Source: Spirochaetia bacterium
GTDB lineage: Bacteria; Spirochaetota; Spirochaetia; Sphaerochaetales; Sphaerochaetaceae
Assembly: GCA_900769955.1 (NCBI GenBank)
Contig: CAAGIP010000152.1
Location: 1-12,836 of the forward strand
Direction: 5' to 3'
DNA length: 12,836 nucleotides
Below, piece by piece: positions 1 through 7,266 of the stretch; position 1 is the stretch's first letter, and each line of letters starts with the position of its first letter. The notes beneath the pieces are model-generated. The model did not search any database, was not told the origin of the DNA, and worked only from the letters and a program-made list of their open reading frames with translations. The position numbers and the translations under genes are program-made.

Positions 1-339
1 CAGCAGTGATCTTATCCTGAGCTTATAGGAGTAATCCTTATCGGAGAGGGCAAGCACCGTTATGCTTCCTCCGTTGTACTTCACCCAGTTTCTGAATGAA
101 TCATCATGTATGCCTATCTTTAAGTATTCATAGAGCCAGAGGTCGTGGTTGCCGATGACGGGATGAAAATGCGGGAGCGAGAGAAGATAATCGAAGGTTT
201 CACATACTTCGCTTCCCCTGTCCGCGAGATCTCCCGTGGAATACAGTACATCCGTCTCAGGGCTGAAACCGGCTTTATCCAGTGCCGTTTTCAGCTTTGT
301 GCAGGATGCATGTATGTCTCCCGTGATCAGACGCCTCAT
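1..339 (-). CDS. Metallophosphoesterase, PPP/ApaH-like (partial, runs off left edge)
   Basis: The first 113 residues are visible. They carry the three opening motifs of the calcineurin-like PPP phosphatase fold in the right order: GDIH (residues 7-10), GDLADRG (36-42) and GNHD (63-66). These supply the metal-binding Asp, His and Asn residues and the catalytic His. The family includes bacterial Ser/Thr protein phosphatases (PrpA/PrpB type) and symmetrical Ap4A hydrolase (ApaH). The visible part does not decide between them, and the C-terminal metal-binding His residues lie outside the window. The first motif normally sits within about 10 residues of the start, which supports the ATG at 339. 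No Shine-Dalgarno sequence precedes it; instead a good -10 box ends 8 nt upstream, so the message may be leaderless. The gene is divergent from the DUF6577-like gene and unrelated in function to the pectin locus. The fold is certain; the exact substrate is not. Confidence 0.9.
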   Translation of the reverse strand, partial: MRRLITGDIHASCTKLKTALDKAGFSPETDVLYSTGDLADRGSEVCETFDYLLSLPHFHPVIGNHDLWLYEYLKIGIHDDSFRNWVKYNGGSITVLALSDKDYSYKLRIRSLL

Positions 340-347
340 AAAATGTC

Positions 348-376
348 ATTATACCGATATCATACGTCGCGGTTAA
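348..376 (-). promoter_or_regulatory. Sigma-70-type promoter of the metallophosphoesterase gene
   Basis: Read on the minus strand, TTAACC (371-376) and a perfect TATAAT (348-353) are separated by exactly 17 nt. Initiation 6-8 nt downstream of the -10 box would fall at about 340-342, next to the ATG at 339, implying a leader of zero to three bases. The -35 half lies in the palindrome GGTTAACC (371-378). Confidence 0.6.
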
Positions 377-402
377 CCTGATTTTGCAGGAATTTTTACG
401 CC

Positions 403-431
403 TATAACGGCAAATTCTGATTTTTTTGCCG
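403..431 (+). promoter_or_regulatory. Candidate -10 box and operator-like inverted repeat ahead of the DUF6577-like gene
   Basis: TATAAC (403-408) is a plausible -10 box with a poor -35. It overlaps by one base a 7-bp perfect inverted repeat, CGGCAAA (408-414) and TTTGCCG (425-431), with a 10-nt spacer. The predicted start site falls inside the repeat. AbiEi-type antitoxins are known to repress their own promoters through inverted repeats, so an autoregulatory operator is a reasonable inference. A leader hairpin is the alternative. The promoter is only moderately supported. Confidence 0.4.
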
Positions 432-450
432 CTATTGTCAGGGAGATAAA

Positions 451-987
451 GTGGAAGAATTGGAGTTGCACGAAAACATGCCTTCATATTCAGTCTCGAG
501 GCAGGATCTTCTCAGCATTGCAAGAGAAAATGACCCCGTGTTCAGCGAAGGTCAATTGAAGAGACTGGTTGAGAGCATGATGCTACAGGGGCAGATCGAA
601 CATGTCGGGCGAAACAGATACAGAAAACAATATGGCAGTATTGGGAAATCTGTTTATAAAAACCATTGCTCTGAAACTGCCTTACGCATAATCCGAATCA
701 TGATTGATGAATTCCCTCTTGTGGATTTCAGAATATGGGAACTTTCCTGGCTCAATGAATTCTTCAATCATCAGATCGGATGCAATTTCATCTTTCTTGA
801 AACCGAGAAGGATGAATGTCAATTTGTTTTCGAAAGAATGATTGATGAATTTTCAGGTAAGGTTCTGCTGAGACCTGATCATGATGAGATCATTCGATAT
901 GGAACAAACAATACTGTTATCGTCGATATATTAAGAGAGATATTTCTTTCTCACGTTTTTCAAAGTTGTCAAAAATCAGAAAGCTGA
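451..987 (+). CDS. AbiEi/DUF6577-like winged-helix protein (orphan, probably C-terminally short)
   Basis: The 178-residue product starts at GTG 451, five nt after GGGAG (441-445). Residues about 14-60 read as a winged helix ending in the turn-and-wing pattern QGQIEHVGRNRYRK, typical of AbiEi-like antitoxin and type IV toxin-antitoxin regulators. Residues about 75-160 (FPLVDFRIWELSWLNEF, FLETEKDE, LLRPDHDEIIRYG, VIV) resemble, from memory, the second domain of DUF6577 proteins. Those usually continue for another 60 or so residues; here the protein ends shortly after VIVDIL with an unrelated-looking tail, so a late frameshift or truncation is likely. No AbiEii nucleotidyltransferase toxin follows; the next gene is a sugar isomerase. 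The gene is visibly A+T-richer than its neighbours, consistent with acquisition. The winged-helix regulator call is fairly secure; antitoxin function is inferred. Confidence 0.65.
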   Translation: MEELELHENMPSYSVSRQDLLSIARENDPVFSEGQLKRLVESMMLQGQIEHVGRNRYRKQYGSIGKSVYKNHCSETALRIIRIMIDEFPLVDFRIWELSWLNEFFNHQIGCNFIFLETEKDECQFVFERMIDEFSGKVLLRPDHDEIIRYGTNNTVIVDILREIFLSHVFQSCQKSES

Positions 988-1055
988 ATTCAGAAGGTTT
1001 TGCACACGTTGTGAAAGCAATAGAAATACTGAAAGAATGATCATGAAGAGATATG

Positions 1056-1067
1056 TTTAACGTTAAA
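1056..1067. promoter_or_regulatory. 12-bp perfect palindrome TTTAACGTTAAA
   Basis: This lies in the 225-nt gap between the DUF6577-like gene and the sugar isomerase gene. It could be a dimer binding site, but it sits about 75-100 nt upstream of the likely promoter, and a few such palindromes are expected by chance in 12.8 kb. The rest of the gap (988-1212) shows no further gene. Confidence 0.2.
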
Positions 1068-1164
1068 AAAAGCTGTCAAAACACTGTCTGTCCTTGCCCC
1101 TCCATTCAGGTTTCTGATGCAGAGTAATCATAGCTTCTTTGTGGAATCAGACCGGTAAATGCTG

Positions 1165-1170
1165 TACAAT
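1165..1170 (+). promoter_or_regulatory. Candidate -10 box of the sugar isomerase gene
   Basis: TACAAT matches the -10 consensus at 5 of 6 positions and lies 43 nt upstream of the GTG start. The -35 is weak: TGGAAT at 17-nt spacing, or TTGTGG at a less favourable 20-nt spacing. Confidence 0.35.
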
Positions 1171-1212
1171 GTAAGACACTGAAACAACAATTTTTTTAAC
1201 CTGGAGGATGAA

Positions 1213-2001
1213 GTGAAGGCAGGAGTAAGGGCACATGATTTCGGACCGCTGACACCGGCTGAACTGAGGAAAAAACTTGATGAGTACAAAGCAGATACCA
1301 TACAGCTTGCGCTGATGAAGAGTTTTCCGCATATTACATCATTTACCGATGTATCAGGGGATGACATCGAGGAAATAAAGAGACAGAATTTCGATATTGC
1401 AGTACTGGGTTGCTACATCGATATGGCTACCTCAGACAGCGTTAAGAGAAAGAAGCAGATTGAGGATTTTTCCGCAGCACTGAGAATAGCTAAGGAACTT
1501 GGGGCTTCATGCGTGGCTTCGGAAACCAGTGACTGTACCGATGCTGACAGGGAAGATCAGTTTGAAAGGGTATGTGAGACGATTGAAGGGATTCTCCCTG
1601 TTGCCCATGAGACAGGGGTGCCCATTGCGATCGAGCCTGTGATAAGACACACGATCAATACACCTGCAATGGTGGAGCGTCTTCTCACCCGTTTCGGTAA
1701 CGATGAGTATCTCCGTCTCCTCTTTGATCCCGTGAATCTTTTAAAGGATGACCTTTCCAACAAAACGGTATCATTCTTTGAAAGCTATATCAGGAAGTAT
1801 GAAAAGAAGTTCATGGCGATGCATGTCAAGGATATTGTCAATCTTGAGAGGGTTCCTCTCGGAACGGGTGACATGGCTTTATTCCATCCGGTACTTGCAG
1901 ATCTCCTGACTGTCTCGATCCCCCTGATCAGGGAGGAACTTCCCCCTGATTCACTTGCTGAGGATCTTGCCTTCATAAGGCGGACTTATTCGCGAATGTG
2001 A
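1213..2001 (+). CDS. Sugar phosphate isomerase/epimerase (xylose-isomerase-like TIM barrel)
   Basis: The 262-residue product belongs to the AP-endonuclease-2/xylose-isomerase-like TIM barrel family, which uses a divalent metal to isomerise or epimerise sugars, keto-sugars or inositol derivatives. The expected metal and acid-base residues appear at the barrel strand ends: IAIEPV (E141), LLFDPVN (D172), MHVKD (H204) and IREEL (E241/E242), with GTGD at 217-220. The length fits the family. GTG at 1213 is chosen because GGAGG (1203-1207) lies five nt upstream; the ATG at 1208 is out of frame and stops after two codons. There is no signal peptide, so the enzyme is cytoplasmic. It has its own promoter and converges on the pectin operon, so a shared pathway is possible but not shown. 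The exact substrate cannot be read from sequence. Confidence 0.85.
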   Translation: MKAGVRAHDFGPLTPAELRKKLDEYKADTIQLALMKSFPHITSFTDVSGDDIEEIKRQNFDIAVLGCYIDMATSDSVKRKKQIEDFSAALRIAKELGASCVASETSDCTDADREDQFERVCETIEGILPVAHETGVPIAIEPVIRHTINTPAMVERLLTRFGNDEYLRLLFDPVNLLKDDLSNKTVSFFESYIRKYEKKFMAMHVKDIVNLERVPLGTGDMALFHPVLADLLTVSIPLIREELPPDSLAEDLAFIRRTYSRM

Positions 2002-2036
2002 AAAATATGGGACACCTTCAGGGTGTCCCATGTTTT
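2002..2036. terminator. Bidirectional rho-independent terminator
   Basis: A perfect 10-bp stem (2007-2016 with 2022-2031) and a 5-nt loop sits directly after the isomerase stop at 2001. An A run precedes it and a T run follows, so both strands have a U-rich tail: gTTTTcat on plus and ATATTTTT on minus. It serves the convergent isomerase gene and the MFS-ended operon, whose last stop is at 2052. Confidence 0.9.
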
Positions 2037-2051
2037 CATATATTTAATTTA

Positions 2052-3191
2052 TCACTGTTTGTTTCTTAAAAGCATCGGGATGAAGAGTATGGCCGCAATG
2101 AGGTTTGCAAAGGCAATTATAAGCATTGTACTTCTGTAGCCGTAGCTGTCAGTCAGAAATCCGAATCCCATGTTGAAGAGCACGTCAAGTACGGATGCAA
2201 TGCTGACAACGGCCGTTGTCGCCCTGCTTGAAAGTGATGAGGGGACATACTTTCTCACCATCGCAACCATAGTGGGGTAGACTGTTGACGAGGCAAGTCC
2301 GAGCAGAAGCGTCATCGGAAGTATTCCCGCATAAAAGACTAGCATGGCCGAGATGAACGCAACCGTGAGGGAAATGAACATGAATACCCTGTCTCCGATC
2401 CTGTCTATCAGCGGGCTGAAGATGAGGCGTCCCGTCATGATGCCGAATGAGAAGAGGGAAAGGGCAAATCCGATCGAGGATGTGGAAATTCCCAGTTCGT
2501 TCTCACCATAGAGTATCAGGTAGTTCATGACCCCGTGCTCCGCAATAAGGTAGAGACTTAATGAGAGCGTTATGATCGTGATCGGAAAGAAGAGTATCCC
2601 TGACTGTGATGAGTTCTCCTGTTCTTTTACCTGTTCTTTCGTTCCGAAGTCCTTCACACGGGTAACGGAAATGGCAATTACAACAAGGATGGTGGAAAAG
2701 ACGATCAGGGTGACGCTCCACAGCGTGATGCTTCCTGCTGCCTTCGAAAGGAAAAGCTGAGAAAGCGTCGTTCCTATTCCCTGAATGAAGAAAAGGATGT
2801 TAGCGAACATCAGTCCCCTGCTTTCGGAGAATGATCCTGAGTAAAGGTTAACCGTCGTGTTAAGAAGTGTGGACAGTCCCAATGCCAGGAAGAAGCCGAC
2901 AGCAAGGGAGGCAAATCCCCTGCTGAAAAGCAGGAGTATTTCAGATGCGGCAAGAAGCAGCACAAATGAAACAAGTGCTTTCTTCGTGCCTGTTTTATCA
3001 AGTATGTATCCGCCGAGCAGGAGGAATATTATGTTTCCCACATAGCTTGCAGATACCATCAGACCGATCTGGCTGAGACTGAGGCCGAAAGAGGATACGA
3101 AGAGAGGCGAGAACACTCCGCGCAGAGTGTCGCTGGCACCGAGAATGAACATCAGGACGGCGGTAAGGATGAACAGGAACTTGTTTTTCAT
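2052..3191 (-). CDS. MFS transporter, probable sugar/uronide permease
   Basis: The 379-residue protein is dominated by about 12 hydrophobic segments in two halves, joined by a charged linker near residues 178-198 (RVKDFGTKEQVKEQENSSQS). It carries an MFS signature loop after the second helix (GGYILDKTGTKK, residues 60-71) and a degenerate copy in the second half (SPLIDRIGDR, about 259-268). The start has GAGG six nt upstream. The preceding gene's TGA overlaps this ribosome site and lies only 8 nt before the ATG, so translation is probably coupled. It is the last gene of the operon and ends at the shared terminator. Placed beside a hydrolase and a mutarotase-fold protein, it most likely moves a mono- or disaccharide breakdown product. 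Whether it imports or exports cannot be told from sequence. Confidence 0.85.
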   Translation of the reverse strand: MKNKFLFILTAVLMFILGASDTLRGVFSPLFVSSFGLSLSQIGLMVSASYVGNIIFLLLGGYILDKTGTKKALVSFVLLLAASEILLLFSRGFASLAVGFFLALGLSTLLNTTVNLYSGSFSESRGLMFANILFFIQGIGTTLSQLFLSKAAGSITLWSVTLIVFSTILVVIAISVTRVKDFGTKEQVKEQENSSQSGILFFPITIITLSLSLYLIAEHGVMNYLILYGENELGISTSSIGFALSLFSFGIMTGRLIFSPLIDRIGDRVFMFISLTVAFISAMLVFYAGILPMTLLLGLASSTVYPTMVAMVRKYVPSSLSSRATTAVVSIASVLDVLFNMGFGFLTDSYGYRSTMLIIAFANLIAAILFIPMLLRNKQ

Positions 3192-3199
3192 GGTTTACC

Positions 3200-4012
3200 T
3201 CAATCCTTATATCTGAATTCATATGACACAGTCCACTCTTTCGTGCATCCGGGGAACAGTGTCGTATCGTAATAAGGCTCTATGGATGATGTATTGTCAT
3301 TGGCCCAGACCGGGGTATGGGCTGAAATGTAATCCGTTTTCATTTCACATTCATACGTGTCATTGTCTGCCAGGACGTGAAGAACTGATTCTGTCTTCAT
3401 GACCTGGAATGACTTTGATTCCTCAATGCCCCTGTTTTTATATATTCCGTTTCCTTCCTTTCTGAAGAAGCCTGTCTCATTTTCAAAGCTGAAGGGGGTT
3501 TTAAGCGTGAAAACCAGTCCTTCCTCCTTTGGGGGGAAGAAGGGATGTGGATACCATGAGACGGGTACGTAGGTTTTGCCTCTGTTTTCCATCGTGGTAT
3601 GGGATATGACCTTATCTCCTGAAACCTTTATCCTTCGTGTAAGCGTGTATTCATATGATGAGAATTTATGAATGGTTCTGAATTTGATCTCATCATCTTT
3701 TTTCTCCACATCCCAGTGGGTAAGCTCGATGATCTTACCGTTTTTAAGGTCGCACTTACCGATTCCCGTGATCATGAAGAGATCTTCATCGGCAATGAAA
3801 AGGGGTACGTGGTTGAATGTGTCGGGAAATCCCTGTCCGTGTACGGGCACGAATGTGTCAGGGTAGGTGGGACCGGTAAGAAGAGGAGTCTTTCCTCCTC
3901 TTCTTATCTGGAAAATGTATCCACCCGTACAGTAACGTAAACCGAATCTGTCCCTGTCCGTTTCCGGATTCAGAACATCAACGGCTAGCGAGTCAGACAT
4001 AATGGTATACAT
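3200..4012 (-). CDS. Galactose-mutarotase-fold protein (aldose 1-epimerase-like)
   Basis: The 270-residue, beta-rich product has no signal peptide or membrane segment. Its pattern fits the aldose 1-epimerase (galactose mutarotase-like) beta-sandwich: a charged, strand-rich core, VSWYPHPFFP (residues 151-160, with H156 where the family often has its catalytic His), and SSIEPYYDTTLFPG (242-255, with E245 resembling the family's EP-containing catalytic-Glu motif). Overall identity to classic GalM is low by eye, so the substrate is unknown. Context suggests interconverting anomers of a sugar or unsaturated uronide released by the GH105 and GH28 enzymes. The start at 4012 lies 5 nt after the GH105 stop with no clear Shine-Dalgarno sequence, implying reinitiation; the ATG at codon 5 is an alternative. 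The fold is likely; the enzymatic role is inferred. Confidence 0.65.
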   Translation of the reverse strand: MYTIMSDSLAVDVLNPETDRDRFGLRYCTGGYIFQIRRGGKTPLLTGPTYPDTFVPVHGQGFPDTFNHVPLFIADEDLFMITGIGKCDLKNGKIIELTHWDVEKKDDEIKFRTIHKFSSYEYTLTRRIKVSGDKVISHTTMENRGKTYVPVSWYPHPFFPPKEEGLVFTLKTPFSFENETGFFRKEGNGIYKNRGIEESKSFQVMKTESVLHVLADNDTYECEMKTDYISAHTPVWANDNTSSIEPYYDTTLFPGCTKEWTVSYEFRYKD

Positions 4013-4017
4013 GGCTT

Positions 4018-5118
4018 TTATTTATCCGTCCTTCCGTCGTTGTTGACTTCGATCAGGAAAAGCATTGCAAGTGCAGAGCCGTAAGGCATGCTTCTGTATG
4101 GGATTTTTTTGTAGAAATCCTTGCTTTCCCTGCCCATCGGCGTTCCGTAGGAAACCATGGTGACCACTCCATCATCAGTGATGTTGTCTAGAACGCTGTC
4201 AAGTGCCCTGAGTGCCGCAGCTCTGTACTCATCGCCGAGGATCCCGCTGTGACATGCCCTGAGCATTCCGAAGGCAAAACCGCATGAAGCACTTACTTCC
4301 AGGTAGGATGTTTCATCATCCACAAGTGTATGCCATAATCCGGTTTTTTCATCCTGGTACTTAACAAGTGCATCGCACTGAGCTTTCAGTACCTTTGTAA
4401 GGTACCTCGTAACGGCTCCGCTTGCCTTCGTGTATTCAAGGAACAGCGGGATGAATGCCGTTATCCAGCAGTTACCCCTGCCCCAGAAAGCACCTGCGAA
4501 GTTGTTCCTGCCGTTGTAGGTCCATCCATGATACCAGAGCCCCGTGGCCTTGTCAGCCAGATACTTCTCATGCATAAGGACCTGGAAAGTCGCTTCATCC
4601 GTATATTTTTCCTGTCCCGTTATGGCACCCATTACGGTGAGGAAAAGTACGGTCATGAAGAGAGTGTCATCCCAGAGCTCTCCGTTGTTGAGAGTATCGG
4701 ACGTGAGGTGCTGGAATCCGCCTTCCTCAGTCCTTGGCATTTTTTCAAGGAACCAGTCAGCCCATTCGGTGCACACCTTCATATATTCCTTATTGCCTGT
4801 TCTGTCGGCAAGAAGGGCGAGCGTAAGCATCGGGGTACAGGTATTGACGTTCTTTGCGGGAAGACCTATTTCAAAACATCTGCTGTAGTAGTCTTCAAGA
4901 AGTTCAAGATACTCCTGCTTTCCAGTCTGCTCGTAGAGCATATAGAAACCATAAAGCCCGACTCCCTGAGTCCACTCCCAGAAGAGATAGTGCCTGACAT
5001 CATCTCCGGCAATATTCTTTGTTTTCATGTTCTCAAGAAAGATATCATCTTCTTCGTAGAGTACTTTCTTAAAGCCATGAAACAGTTTATCCAATTTTTC
5101 GTTTATGATACTTTCCAT
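4018..5118 (-). CDS. GH105/GH88-type unsaturated uronyl hydrolase
   Basis: The 366-residue protein matches the (alpha/alpha)6-barrel family 105 hydrolases (YteR/YesR type). These hydrate and release unsaturated galacturonyl residues from lyase-generated pectin or rhamnogalacturonan oligosaccharides. Recognisable landmarks are FWEWTQGVGLYG (about 46-57), VNTCTPML (91-98), ELWDDTLFMTVLFL (147-160, whose Asp pair holds the expected catalytic acid), GLWYHGWT (193-200), FWGRGNCW (211-218) and the C-terminal PYGSALAMLFLIE. The length is normal for the family. There is no signal peptide, so it acts in the cytoplasm. I start at ATG 5118, which has a modest GGAA just upstream; a TTG three codons earlier is possible but has no ribosome site. 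The gene follows a strong hairpin after the binding-protein gene and is 5 nt from the mutarotase-like gene. Confidence 0.9.
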   Translation of the reverse strand: MESIINEKLDKLFHGFKKVLYEEDDIFLENMKTKNIAGDDVRHYLFWEWTQGVGLYGFYMLYEQTGKQEYLELLEDYYSRCFEIGLPAKNVNTCTPMLTLALLADRTGNKEYMKVCTEWADWFLEKMPRTEEGGFQHLTSDTLNNGELWDDTLFMTVLFLTVMGAITGQEKYTDEATFQVLMHEKYLADKATGLWYHGWTYNGRNNFAGAFWGRGNCWITAFIPLFLEYTKASGAVTRYLTKVLKAQCDALVKYQDEKTGLWHTLVDDETSYLEVSASCGFAFGMLRACHSGILGDEYRAAALRALDSVLDNITDDGVVTMVSYGTPMGRESKDFYKKIPYRSMPYGSALAMLFLIEVNNDGRTDK

Positions 5119-5133
5119 ATGTTCCAAAGGGAT

Positions 5134-5157
5134 TACAGGCCGGTTACCCGGCCTGTA
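5134..5157 (-). repeat. Strong intergenic stem-loop between binding-protein and GH105 genes
   Basis: A perfect 10-bp, GC-rich stem (5134-5143 with 5148-5157) closes a four-base loop reading GTAA on the minus strand, which fits the stable GNRA class. It starts 11 nt after the binding-protein stop and ends 15 nt before the GH105 ATG. No U-run follows, so it is a poor terminator. It more likely protects the 3' end of the binding-protein message or lowers downstream expression, as seen after malE-type genes. Confidence 0.75.
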
Positions 5158-5167
5158 TCAGACCTGA

Positions 5168-6409
5168 TTATTTATGAAGTCCGGGGAAGGTGTCGAGATA
5201 AACCTTCTCGAGCTTCGTGACAGCCTGGTCAACAGTGATTTCGTTTACGATCAGCTGATCATAAAGATCTCTTGCGATGTTACCTTCATTGTAACCGACA
5301 TTCTCAAGCTGGAAGTTCTGGTATGTGGTAGGTGTATCGGAGGAAGCATTGATCTCCATGTTGAAGATGTCAAGTCCCTTAACATCATAGTCGATGTCAA
5401 CACCCTTGATACCGGGGAGGTAGTTACCGTCCTTACAGTACTGAGCGTAGTTCTCAGGCTTGTAGAACCAGTTGATGAACTCGATTGCTTCAGCTTCGTG
5501 ACCTGTGCCCTGGAAAGCCATGAGGTAGTTACCGCCGAGGCTTGTTGCAGGCTCTGTCTTGTAAGGCATCAGGACAGGAATCCACTCAAAGTCAGTGATG
5601 TTGGATGTGTAGTCGGAATATACCCAGTTACCTGCGATATGTGCCGCAACCTTGCCTGTCTTGAACATGGACTGTGCGTTATCTGTTCCGAGACCTGCGC
5701 TGATGGGTGAGTATCCGTTGTCGTAGATGCTCTTGAGGAAGTTGAATGCTTCCCTTGTCTCGGGTGTGTCGATAGTGAGTTTTGTGTGGTCGTTCTTATC
5801 AACCTGGCTGTAACCGAATGTGTACATCAGAGTGTGGATGCGCTGCTGGCTGTGGTCGATTACGAGACCGTAATCACAGTCTGAGTTTGCGACAACCTTG
5901 TCGAGTGCTGCAAGGAACTCATCCCATGTCCATCTGTCCTCTTCCTTTGTAGGATAACTGACACCGGCCTTGTCGAATGCGGTCTTGTTGATGATGAGAC
6001 CTACTGCAGTTACGTTGACGGGAGTAACCTTAAGCTGGCCGCCCCTGTAACCGCTTCTTGCGAAGTTGGAGTCATCGACCTTGCCATCGAGAGGGAGACA
6101 GAAATCGACGAACTGAACGTCCTTTGTTGTCTTGATGAGGTCAGGAAGCTTCTTTGCCTTTGCCCTGTTCATGACCTGTGTCTCGATATCGGCATATGCG
6201 ATCTCGTTGACCTTTACCTGAATGCCCTTGTCCTTGTATTCCTCGTTGAATCTTGCAACGGCCTTTGCCATCGGGGATCCTTCGAGTGTGTCGTCGGAAA
6301 GTAAGAGCTCGAGCTGGACTGATTTTGCATCTGTGGTTTCAGATGATCCGTTTGCAAACAGTACTGCTGCCATGAGAAGTACCATAAGAACTGAGAGTAA
6401 CTTTTTCAT
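5168..6409 (-). CDS. ABC transporter solute-binding protein, family 1 (carbohydrate)
   Basis: The 413-residue secreted protein opens with a classic export signal (MKKLLSVLMVLLMAAVLFA) and a probable signal peptidase I site after A19, followed by NGSSE. There is no lipobox cysteine, so it is expected to be free in the periplasm. The mature part has the MalE-like layout of family 1 binding proteins: LELLLSDDTLEGSPMAKAV near the start, TAVGLIINKTAFDKAGV in the middle, then WTWDEFLAAL, FKTGKVAAHIAGNWVYS, and EAIEFINWFYKPENYAQYC. AAGGAGA lies 8 nt before the ATG. It is encoded after its two permeases, 24 nt downstream of the second; many CUT1 operons put it first. The ligand is inferred from the neighbouring GH28 and GH105 enzymes to be a pectin-derived oligosaccharide. 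Confidence 0.92.
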   Translation of the reverse strand: MKKLLSVLMVLLMAAVLFANGSSETTDAKSVQLELLLSDDTLEGSPMAKAVARFNEEYKDKGIQVKVNEIAYADIETQVMNRAKAKKLPDLIKTTKDVQFVDFCLPLDGKVDDSNFARSGYRGGQLKVTPVNVTAVGLIINKTAFDKAGVSYPTKEEDRWTWDEFLAALDKVVANSDCDYGLVIDHSQQRIHTLMYTFGYSQVDKNDHTKLTIDTPETREAFNFLKSIYDNGYSPISAGLGTDNAQSMFKTGKVAAHIAGNWVYSDYTSNITDFEWIPVLMPYKTEPATSLGGNYLMAFQGTGHEAEAIEFINWFYKPENYAQYCKDGNYLPGIKGVDIDYDVKGLDIFNMEINASSDTPTTYQNFQLENVGYNEGNIARDLYDQLIVNEITVDQAVTKLEKVYLDTFPGLHK

Positions 6410-6433
6410 TTGTGTATCTCCTTTTAAATTAGA

Positions 6434-7264
6434 TTAGCCTTTAACACCGCTTGATACGTTTGAACCCATAATCTGCTTGTTGAAGACTATGAAAACGATC
6501 AGGACGGGGATCATTGTGAGTACCGATGTGGAGAGAAGGATTGTCCAGTCCACGGATTCGGCACCGCTTAATGTGCGAAGTGCAAGCTGCAGTGTGTACT
6601 TATCAGGATCTGCAAGTGCCAGCAGGGGCCAGATGTAGTCGTTCCAGCGCCAGCGGAAAGAGAAGATTGCCAATATGGCGATCTGGCTTTTGCAGAGAGG
6701 CATCATGATCCTGAAGAACACGCCGCCTTCGTTCGTTCCGTCAATTCTTGCCGCTTCCATCATCTCGTTCGGAATTGAGATGAAGAACTGTCTCATCAGG
6801 AAGACACCTGTCATGGTACCCACCGTCGGGATGATACATCCCCAGAGTGAGTCATAAAGTCCGAGCTTGAGAAGAACCGTGAAGCTGGGGCTCATGATAA
6901 TCTCGGTGGGAAGCATCGTGGTTGCAAGCAGGCAGAGGAAGAAGAATTTCAGCCACTTGTAGTTGTACTTTGCCAGGGCAAAGCCGCACATGCAGCTCAT
7001 CAGAATCGTGATGACTGTTGCAACGACCGTTACGAAAACCGTGTTGGCCGTGTACTTCAGGATGTCAAACCTGATGAAAGCCTGGATGTAGTTGTCGAAG
7101 GAAAACTGCTTCGGAAAGAGTGTCAGGGGGTATGTGAACAGCTCATTGCCCGGCTTGAACGATGAGAGTACAAGCCATACTACCGGGAAGACCCAGATGA
7201 GAGCAAACAGGATGGCGCATACGCTTTTGATGACCGTTGATTTTGTTGATTTTACCTGGCTCAT
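6434..7264 (-). CDS. ABC transporter permease, CUT1 MalG-like
   Basis: The 276-residue inner-membrane protein has about six hydrophobic segments and the cytoplasmic EAA loop (EAARIDGTNEGGVFFRIMMP) that contacts the ATPase. MalG-type features include the N-terminal WVFPVVWLVLSSFKP, the region NTVFVTVVATV, MLPTEIIMSP, and GVFLMRQFFISIPNEMMEAARIDG. I start at ATG 7264, because AAGGAG lies about 8 nt upstream. The GTG two codons earlier (7270) overlaps the previous stop but sits almost on top of the ribosome site. Only 2 nt separate it from the first permease gene, so translation is coupled. It pairs with the MalF-like protein to form the membrane channel. Confidence 0.92.
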   Translation of the reverse strand: MSQVKSTKSTVIKSVCAILFALIWVFPVVWLVLSSFKPGNELFTYPLTLFPKQFSFDNYIQAFIRFDILKYTANTVFVTVVATVITILMSCMCGFALAKYNYKWLKFFFLCLLATTMLPTEIIMSPSFTVLLKLGLYDSLWGCIIPTVGTMTGVFLMRQFFISIPNEMMEAARIDGTNEGGVFFRIMMPLCKSQIAILAIFSFRWRWNDYIWPLLALADPDKYTLQLALRTLSGAESVDWTILLSTSVLTMIPVLIVFIVFNKQIMGSNVSSGVKG

Positions 7265-7266
7265 GC

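Noticed and set aside
4528..5220. 230-codon plus-strand open frame
   Set aside because: It is fully antisense to the GH105 gene and its leader, has no good ribosome site, and its translation shows no domain-like pattern.
5174..5710. 178-codon plus-strand open frame
   Set aside because: It lies antisense to the well-supported solute-binding-protein gene. Its Val/Leu/Cys-rich translation is typical of a shadow frame.
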